Assembly (NCBI GenBank): GCA_033398695.1
Contig: CM065814.1
Coordinates: forward strand, 81,672,358 to 81,736,357
Reading direction: 5' to 3'
Source: Orobanche coerulescens
Taxonomy: Eukaryota > Streptophyta > Magnoliopsida > Lamiales > Orobanchaceae
DNA: 64,000 bases
Shown one piece after another: positions 56,408 through 64,000 of this stretch; the first letter of the stretch is position 1, and each line of letters opens with the position of its first letter. Made by a program: the position numbers and the translations under genes. Below the pieces are notes generated by a model that worked only from the letters and a program-made list of their open reading frames with translations, was not told the DNA's origin and made no database searches.

Positions 56408-59400
56408 CAGGGCCGATCCTGACGAAAGTTGGGCCCGGGGCGAAACAAAAAAAAATGGGCCCTGCTTAAATAAATACAATATATTCGATGAAATTATACA
56501 AAATGACTTCTTCTAGCCTTTCTGCTTGCAAAGTCATTTATAATGTCATTTGTTTCAAGATTTTCTAAAATATCCTTTCCAATACACACGATTGCTAAAA
56601 CCGTTCAATCTTTCTTGCGACATCGACGGTTTCAAATATGTCTTCAATAACTTTAACTTTGAGAAACTTCGCTCGGCTAATGCTACAGTAACATGCATAG
56701 TTAACATAATTCTATAAGCAACTGCAACATTTGGATAACAATCCACATTTTTCACAAATTCAAGGATTTCAATAGCTGGTATAACCTCATCAGGTAAAGT
56801 CATTTGTAATATTTTCAATTCCATAAATAGATCCTCTAAATCAATATCAGACAAATTATTATGAGTAAATATAGGTTTCAGATTAACACAATGATTTCTT
56901 AATTCATCTTTATCTAATGATTTTAAAATTTTTGAATCAAACATAAAACCAAATATATTTTGAAAAACTTTCATTTGTTCAAATCTACGTTTTAAAGAAG
57001 CAATCGTCATGTCCACAACAACCACAAAATATTCAATTCTAAACGACTCTTCAGGTGATAATGAAACTTCAACACTTTTTCCTTCATCAAATTGCTTTTT
57101 TCTAGTAGTACGACGTTTTATTGGAAATATTGGTTCTATATTCATATCAGATGCAAGATTTTTGGCAATAATCAAACTTGCATCAAAACCGTCATTCCTA
57201 TACTTCTCAAAATATGAAATTAAACCTTCAATTTGTTTCATGATAGAGTCAATGCACAGAGATTTATATTGTAACTTCTTACTCACCTTGTTTATTACAA
57301 ATAAAATGTCATGCCAAATGATCATACAAAGTAAAAACTCAAAATTTTCAATTGATGCAACTAAAGTTTCACCTTCACTTTTTGACTTCGCATCCTCACA
57401 AATATCACATAGATTTATAAAGCATCTCCCAATTCAACAGATTGGAATCTAATTGCTTGAACACTTTTAATACGACTTTATCAACGTGTATTTGACAAAG
57501 ATTTTAGAGTCAATCCTTTCACATTATCAAGTAACACTTTCCACCTTTTCGTAGAACTTGAAAATAAAGTATATATGCGTTGTACTACTCCAAAAAAAGA
57601 AACCGCTTTAACACAAGAATGTGCCATGTTACAAAGTATATGATTAATGATTGGTGTCAGAATTTTCATTTTACTATGACAAGCACATGACATATATAAT
57701 GCTCTTGGATTAATTTCAAGCAATCTTTTTTGAACTCCATGATGTTTTCTATTCATATTGGAACCATTATCATAACCTTGACCTCTAACATCTTCAATAT
57801 TAAGATCAAGTGATTTTAGCACATTTTTAATTCATTGAAAAGTCCCAATCCAGATGTATCGTCCACTTTCAAAAATTTTAAAAAATATTCCTCAATTTTC
57901 ACTTTGCTATTTGACATATCAACACATTATATTATCAAAGTCATTTGTTCTTGGTGACTTATATCTAGTGTACAATCAAGAATCACTGAAAAATATTTTG
58001 CTTCTTTAATTTTTTTAATAATAATACTTCTAACATTATCAGCTAACAAAGAAATTAAATCATTTTGAATTTTATGACCAAGATAATGATAATGAATTTC
58101 ATAATTTTGTATACGCCTAATATGATCCTGCATAACAACATCAAATTCTCCAATCATTTCAATCAAACCCAAAAAATTACCATTGTTATCTTGATAAAGT
58201 TTTTCATTAGATCCACGAAAAGCTAAACAATATTTAGAAAGATACTTTATACTTACTAATATTTTAGTCAAAACTTGCCTCCAACGATCTTTTTCTATAG
58301 AGATTTCTCGTTGTAACTCCTTGTCAATTGTTTCATTTTTACCTAATCTCATTTTTAACTCATGCCATGTGTTCATATTCATAATATGTTCCATAGAATT
58401 TTCATGATCTTGAAGTCGTTTACTAATATGTTTCCAATCCTTAAATCCATCATTTGCTAAAGTACTAGTATTATTCATTTTTTTAAACATTTTGCAACAA
58501 AAACAATATATTTTGTCAACATGCCTGCTATATACTAACCACTTTCGATCTTGCACCTCATCATTACTTACCTTTTTACTATAATAAACATAAGAAAAAT
58601 GCCTATAGAGGTTGTCCAGAGGAAATACAAGATTCATTTCTCTTAAAGGCCCCTTTTCAATTAAAATATCACACATATTGTTATCAATATTATCCCATTT
58701 TCTCGGATCATATATATCAAATGGGGGAATAAAATATTCATTATCCTCTCTACGTTCGTCATCAATAGGCACGTCAAGAATATTTTCTTGCTCATTCAAG
58801 TTATCCAAGTTCTCAGTGACAACAATATTTTCATGCTTATCCAAGTTATCTCTATTCTCAATAATATCTGGATTTTCAGTAAACACATCAGCATGATTCA
58901 TAGTTGAATTTTCAGTTTTTTCACTAGAACTTTTATTTTTAACAAAAAATTTAACTATATCACCTTTCTGTGATTTAGTGAGTTCTTCTAATCTTTTTCT
59001 TTTTTTTCTTTTCTCACTACCAAGAAGATGTTTTGTAGGATTCATATCTAATGCACAAATTCACAGTAGCACAAAACACAATAAAAATAAACAATCAATA
59101 CAAGATTCAAGAACAATATCACCTGAATTAAATTGATACTCAGAAGTGCTGTGCCACGAAATAACAAATATGACTCCACATTTGTAAATAAATAGCACAT
59201 GAATATGGATTAAAATGAGTTATGTAATCAAAGTTCCAATCAGTGAAACAAAAACAAAGTTATTGAGTACTAACCTGGAGGAATTGAAATGAGTTTCCCT
59301 CTCCCTACTTCAATTTCCAGAATGGTAGAATCCAAATAAAAATATTATAAAATACAAAAAGTTGGAGAATGGAGATTAAGAGCTTTATAGATTGCAGAAA

Positions 59401-59885
59401 CTAAGAAAAGATTCTGATGGCGATGGAGAAGATTCGAAGGAGAATGGAAATTGCAGTCTGCAGAAACTGTGAAGTGAGAAAAGAATTCTGAATACTGCTA
59501 TTTATCTACACATCGCTAATAGTTTGATTTTTTTTTGGGAAAAGATATATTGGTGTAATTATTTTGGGCGGTTGTCTGGAGAAGAGAGGAAGAAATATTG
59601 AAGAATCCCAAAAGAAAAGATGAAGAAGATGGAAAGACGCCTCTGATTATGATCGTTCCATCCATTTTATTTTTTTAATATTATTGATAGGTTCTAGATA
59701 TTTGATATTTTGGGCCTTACAACTCTATTAAATATTTTGGGCCCTGGTATATATAATTAAGTAAATAAAAAAGGCCCAAAAATATATGTCCACATATATA
59801 TAGAGGTACATAAAATTTATGGGGCCCTTGAAATCATGGGCCCTGGGCGGTCGCCTATGCTGGCCCACCCCCAGGGCCGGCCCTA
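56408..59885 (-). mobile_element. hAT DNA transposon
   Basis: The 8-bp TSD ATTCTATA lies at 56400-56407 and 59886-59893. The left terminus is CAGGGCCGATCCTG and the right terminus GGGCCGGCCCTA, an imperfect terminal inverted repeat with its last base changed. One transposase lies on the minus strand. Sequence between the transposase start (59045) and the right end is non-coding. Confidence 0.92.
56555..59045 (-). pseudogene. hAT transposase, TTF-type zinc finger with DUF4371-like body, broken
   Basis: The start ATG is at 59045 (MNPTKHLLGSEKRKKRKR). The amino part has a TTF-like finger (YCFCCKMFKK). The first catalytic-type Asp lies in FSVILDCTLDISHQEQ. A TAA at about 57928 and a lost A at about 57822 break the frame. 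GQGYDNGSNM carries the second Asp. The carboxy end (57325-56555) has the hAT dimerisation motif LAERSFSKLKLLKTYL. All parts are present but in at least three frames, so it is inactive as it stands. Confidence 0.85.
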
Positions 59886-59893
59886 ATTCTATA

Positions 59894-60616
59894 GATGCCG
59901 CCCGCGCCATCTGCCAAGAGGATTCAGTCCCTCTTCCGGAGCAGGCGGAACCTGAGAGTCGGCAGGAGGGTTCAGTTCCTCCTGTACTTCCGAATACAGA
60001 TGAACAACCCGTACAGGAGGAATCAGTCCCTCCTATCTCCGATACTGAACCTACAACACTACCTTCCGAAGCCCCTGTTTTTGAAGCTCCTGCTCTAGAT
60101 GCTCCTGCATATCCCATCTCTGTAAGCTCAAAATCAGATCCTAATGATGGTTTTCTACCAGAAGACAGACCATGACGACCCCATCATCATGTGGTTCTTC
60201 GCCAACTTGGAGAACATGAGGACTCCAAAATTGTTCACCCTGGCTCCTCGCGCACTGAAGCCCGCATAGAGCAACTCCACGCCATCGATCGATAGACAGT
60301 GTTCTTGTAGGATGTCGTAAAGGCCTTGTATGATGTCAAAAAAAAATTCGAATGGATGCGAGAGACTCCACAAGATGAGCTCCCCAAATTGAAATCTGCC
60401 ATCAATGACGTGGAGGACGCGTTCTGCCTAATACCTATAGCATTGTGTCAAATGCTCACCCAACTTTAGCAGCATCGGGAGAAAATCCTAAGGCAAGAAC
60501 AGGAGAAGATCAGGATTTCCGAGTCCAAGACGGTTGCCGCTCTACAACATACCGGCACCAAACTGACTGAGCACGATCATAAGATCGATGATCTGTGTTT
60601 GGTGGTCGGTACTCTG
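59894..60616 (+). pseudogene. C1 third ORF, part 2
   Basis: It repeats the motif seen in part 1: EDSVPLPEQ, QEGSVPPVL and QEESVPPIS, followed by an Ala/Pro-rich stretch and then a helical, coiled-coil-like segment (about 60330-60610, e.g. EKIRISESKTVAALQ) with several stops. The CACTA-like element cuts it. Confidence 0.6.
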
Positions 60617-61980
60617 CACAACTACAAAAAAGACATTCAACATCGCTCGTTTAACATCGGTTTTGTAAAAACCGATGTTAAAAAGACACGGTGGCATAAT
60701 TGAAAATTTTAAAACAAATTAACATCGGTTATGCTAAAAACTGATGTTAAATTAACAATTAACATCGGTTTTTCTAAAAAACGATGTTAAATTAATCCAT
60801 TTCACATCGATTGAGAAAAATCGATGTTAATTTTTAATTTAACATCGGTTTTTAGAAAAACCGATGTTAATTTTTAAATAAATTTTTGATTTTTTTAAAA
60901 AAATTCCAGATTTTTTTAAAAAATTTAACATTGGTTATACTAAAACCAATGTTAAATTAATGTTAATTTTTAATTTAACATCGGGTTTTTGTATAACCGA
61001 TGTTAAATTTTAAAAAAATCTGGATTTTTTAAAAAAAATAGAAACTTTATTTTTTTTTAAAAAATCCGGAATATTAATATTAAAAATTGGATGTTTATAT
61101 TTATTTTTCAAAAATAAAAGGTAAAAATTGGAAGTTTTTATTTAAAGTTCGAAAATAAAAAATAAACATTAGTTCGAAAATAAAAAATAAAAATTGGATT
61201 TTTTTATTTAAAGTTCGAAAATAGAAAATAAAAATCAGATGTTTTTATTTAAAGTTTGAAAAAAAGTAGAATATTATTTTCCATAAATAAATAAAAACTT
61301 AATTATTATTTATATTTTTAAAAATCTGCTAGTTTTTGTTTTTGTAATTTTTTTACTTTTCATAAAAAAACTATTTTATGTTTTAACAAAAAATATAAAA
61401 ATAAAAAAATAGATTAAATATTAATTATAAATCAGATCAATAATTTTTAATTTTTTATTTTTATTTTTGAGCTTTAAATAAAAACATCCGACTTTTAATA
61501 TTAATATTCTAGATTTTTTTTAAAAAAATAAATTTTTGATTTTTTAATATATATATATATTAAATTATCTTATATTTATATAAATTTATAAATGTATATA
61601 GTATATAAATATAACACATAGCAAAAAATATACAAGAAGTTCATATGGCGGAGTGGTAATATCACACTTCCACAAGCAAGAGGTGGTGAGTTCGAAACCC
61701 ACCAACAACAAAATTTAATGGTATTTGTTGTAGGTTGGTGGCGCTTGGTGCGGGGGGCTGGTGCGGGTAGTTGGGGCGAGTGTCTGGGTTGGGGCTAGCT
61801 GGGTTAGCCGCGGTCCGATAAAATTTTAAAATCGCGAAATTTAACATCGGTTGACCCAGAACCGATGTTAAATATCGCGATATTAAAATTAACATCGGTT
61901 GTTATAACAACTGATGTTAAAATCGAAGTTTAACATCGGTTATTAGAAACCGATGTTAATTTTAACATCGCGACATTTAA
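60617..61980. mobile_element. CACTA-like non-autonomous element with subterminal hairpins
   Basis: The left edge CACAACTACAAAAAAG resembles the CACTACAAAAA terminus of plant CACTA elements. Inside are at least eight pairs of AACATCGGTT and AACCGATGTT-type words facing each other (about 60653-61010 and 61839-61957), the kind of subterminal repeats transposases of this group bind. The middle is very AT-rich. A clear right terminus and TSD are not visible, so the class is tentative. Confidence 0.55.
61645..61715 (+). other. tRNA-derived (SINE-like) segment
   Basis: TGGCGGAGTGG at about 61646 fits a pol III box A and GTTCGAAACC at about 61690 fits box B, about 44 bases apart. It sits inside the AT-rich CACTA-like element. 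No 5' acceptor stem closes, so this is not a tRNA gene, and no SINE tail is obvious. Confidence 0.45.
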
Positions 61981-62116
61981 CATCTCTCTCTCTGGTTCAA
62001 AGCATGAATGATCTGAAGACAAAACAGGATGAGTCCACGAAGCTCCTATAGGAGATTTATACCACTATCAGATATTGATGATGCCAAAAAGGGGGGAAGA
62101 GTCCAGTGAGGCTGCC

Positions 62117-62213
<97 letters not shown>

Positions 62214-62722
62214 ATGCAGTGCTAGAAGAGTATACATGGTATCTGGCTCTCGACTTGAGTTCCAAGATCCCAACATTCCTTGAAAGAACAATGTGTGAAT
62301 GCTCGCCGTGATTTAGCTGCCCACTGACCGACAGCCTTCAGCCGATGATCTGAAGAGTTAGAAGAAAAATGAGCCGATGAGATACTTCTGTACTCTCATC
62401 AGGGAGTCTACCCTCTTCGACCGATTAAAGACACTGGAAGATGCCGCAAATGAATTCTCAAGGTTGTTAGTGGAAGGAGGCTCACTCTGCAAATGCTGAT
62501 GAAATCCAGGCACCAGAAAGGTGAACGGCTCACCCATCCGGAAGACAGGATCTTGCTTACGATCAATCCCCTAAAGAAAGAAGCATTTATCGGGATCGAG
62601 GCAAGGACTCCCTAGTCAACTGGTGGAAAGAATCTGTTAATGATCCTGACTGGAGGCCTTGGAAGCACCTCATTATAGGAGCTAGCCTGTTTGCCTTCTC
62701 GCTGTATTTGTTTCTTTTGTAG
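61981..62722 (+). pseudogene. C1 third ORF, part 3, and downstream segment with a hydrophobic C-terminus
   Basis: The coiled-coil frame resumes (VQSMNDLKTKQDESTKLL) and stops at about 62078. A polypurine stretch (62086-62101) and a (GA)46 tract follow. A later frame ends SLVNWWKESVNDPDWRPWKH followed by an 18-residue hydrophobic helix (about 62666-62719) and a stop at 62720-62722. A terminal membrane anchor would fit the env-like idea, but the link to the upstream frame is broken. Confidence 0.5.
62119..62210. repeat. (GA)46 microsatellite
   Basis: It is a perfect GA run of 92 bases. Long reading frames across it are artefacts of the dinucleotide. Confidence 0.98.
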
Positions 62723-63155
62723 GCTTACCAATGCAGTATGCACTATACATTTATCTTTCAAGACTTGTAATTTTTCCAATTATATCAATAAAATTTGTTT
62801 TCTGGAAAGATTATAGCTCGTAATCTACATTTACTGTTTTTACTGTTAGATTACGAAGTCTTGCTATATTTGAACAAGTACAAACTTGTTAAGTCACAAA
62901 GCTGTAAGAACTTGTCTGCGAACAGTTCATAGATTGAGTTGTATTCAACCTAGACTACAAACTGTAAGATTGTGCCTACGCGCCAATCATAAGTTAAGTT
63001 GTAATACACTTAGCCATTGTAGGATTTTTTTAGAACTTGCCTGTGAGCAGTTCATATTTCTAGACTATGTATTGAATGTCAGGTCAATCATACAGAAGAC
63101 TCGAAGACAACCTCTCTGTATTTAGGAGAAGGATCTAGTTAAAGTTTTGGCATTA
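62723..63155 (+). other. C1 3' non-coding region
   Basis: It follows the third-ORF stop and holds two similar 60-70-bp phrases (AGAACTTGTCTGCGAACAGTTCATA near 62908 and AACTTGCCTGTGAGCAGTTCATA near 63033). No gene is seen. Confidence 0.6.
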
Positions 63156-63171
63156 TCAAAAAGGGGTAAAT
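63156..63171 (+). other. C1 polypurine tract
   Basis: CAAAAAGGGGTAAATT directly precedes the 3' LTR. The form CAAAAAGGGGGAGATT is what I know from SIRE-type elements. Confidence 0.75.
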
Positions 63172-64000
63172 TGTTGGGATAAATATTCCTATTTTGATAA
63201 TTGCAAACATACAACAAAGAAGTCTCAAAGAAGTCGGAATGTCATTAAGTATGGAAGCTGTTAGGATTCTCCAAACAGCCTATCCATACAGCAAAGATAT
63301 CTTCTACAGAAGTCCATCCTACAGAGCCTACTCCATACAACAAAGAGATTATAGTTCGTTGGATACAGCAGTTAGAATGTAGGTGTTTTACTTAGGAAAA
63401 GTAAAATACATCCAACAGATATGTGAGAAAAAGCTTTAAATCGTTGTGAAATAAACATTGTTTATTCATAAAGTAATCACGGTTAAATCAGCATTTATTG
63501 CTGATAGGACATCATTTAATTCGGTCGGAGAGAGACAAGTCTGAACGCTCTGAAGAGCATTTAATACAAAGACAGAAAGGATGTCTGAAGTATTAAATGC
63601 GATCTGCTTTAATTCAAACATTCAGCAGCCGCCAATCAGAGACGGCAACATCTCACTAACCAGCAGTGGCTACATCTATAACGGATATATTTCCAAGGTT
63701 ATAAATAGCCCCAAGCAAGAGGACTTTAAACACTGAAGCATTATTCATTCTCGCATAAACTCTGACATTTTACTTTGACAATCTAGCTATACAATAGCAG
63801 TATACTACGTGAGCATACAACAATATTCAAGCGAAGATATATACCAAGTCCTCAACGCAAGTAACACAACATACAGTGAACATTCATCAAAGATCTTGCT
63901 GTTGTTTGGATTTGTTCTACCCTTACCATTGAGTTTATCATTATCCCTATGTGGACTAATGATACTTGATTATTCCGACCTGTGTGGGAAGAATAGCATT
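63172..64000 (+). repeat. C1 3' LTR, running off the right edge
   Basis: It starts TGTTGGGATAAATATTCC after the polypurine tract. TATAAATA at 63700-63707 is a good TATA box. There is no inverted-repeat array upstream of it. Confidence 0.8.

Larger units (their letters stand above)
2393..64000 (+). mobile_element. C1: outermost SIRE-like Ty1/copia element, split into pieces by nested insertions
   Basis: Successive fragments read in copia order on the plus strand: gag (2393-4380), protease and integrase zinc region (4381-4956), integrase linker (13339-13397), integrase core (36337-37098), reverse transcriptase (54857-55923), a third ORF (55924-62722), polypurine tract (63156-63171) and the 3' LTR from 63172. 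Removing each insertion with one TSD copy rejoins the reading frame, as at GAAGCTGA/TGCTGTAC across G3. The Gag and integrase types, a third ORF after pol, and the CAAAAAGGGG tract next to TGTTGGGATAAATATTCC suggest the SIRE/Maximus lineage. There are many stops and lost key residues, so it is dead and the oldest layer here. Confidence 0.85.

Noticed and set aside
61645..61715. Functional tRNA gene
   Set aside because: Box A and B are present but no acceptor stem closes and the flanks are transposon sequence.
62075..62311. Open frames of repeated Arg-Glu or Leu-Ser
   Set aside because: They are created by the (GA)46 microsatellite.

Overview
This window is plant nuclear DNA made almost entirely of nested transposable elements. 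Evidence: Ty1/copia and chromodomain-bearing Ty3/gypsy polyproteins, tRNA-iMet-type primer-binding sites (TGGTATCRGAG), polypurine tracts, 5-bp target-site duplications (TSDs), a plant-type hAT with DUF4371/TTF-like transposase, and a LOG (cytokinin-activating) gene copy. It is probably a eudicot; abundant Tekay-like chromoviruses plus a SIRE-like copia would suit Asteraceae, but that is a guess. I see no intact host gene.

Layout. An old SIRE-like copia element (C1, + strand) is the scaffold and runs from left of the window past its right end. Its pieces lie at 2393-4956, 13339-13397, 36337-37098, 54857-56399, 59894-60616 and 61981-64000. Inserted into C1 are: G0 (1-2392, - strand, LTR fragment, leaves the window); G1 (4957-13333, + strand, gag/pol-less gypsy-type element with 2.7-kb LTRs, TSD TCTGG); G2 (13398-36331, - strand, Tekay-like chromovirus, TSD AGAAA); G3 (37099-54851, + strand, same family as G2, decayed TSD GCTGA/ACCGA); a hAT (56408-59885, 8-bp TSD ATTCTATA); and a CACTA-like non-autonomous element (about 60617-61980). 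Third-level insertions are C2 (20364-29468, copia, TSD CCATA, on the gag start codon of G2), a Tat/Athila-primed element carrying a LOG pseudogene (29774-34282, inside the 5' LTR of G2), and G4 (40164-48522, - strand, gag-less chromovirus, TSD TTGCC, inside the gag of G3).

Every coding region read here has at least one stop, frameshift, deletion or key-residue change, so none of the elements looks autonomous now. C1 is the most decayed.

The most unusual signal is in the LTRs. Every gypsy-type LTR whose U3 lies in the window (G0, G1, G2, G3, G4 and the LOG-carrying element) has an array of short inverted-repeat words just upstream of its TATA box. The words are usually two 5-bp arms round a 2-bp centre, and the word differs by family: TTACG-TA-CGTAA, TAGCG-NN-CGCTA, TTACG-GC-CGTAA, GTGCC-GC-GGCAC. 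The chromovirus-like LTRs also carry a 70-100-bp minisatellite 0.6-1.4 kb downstream of the TATA, and a hairpin with paired substitutions near the LTR 3' end. The two copia LTR families lack the arrays. I know of no description of this combined layout, but I could not search.
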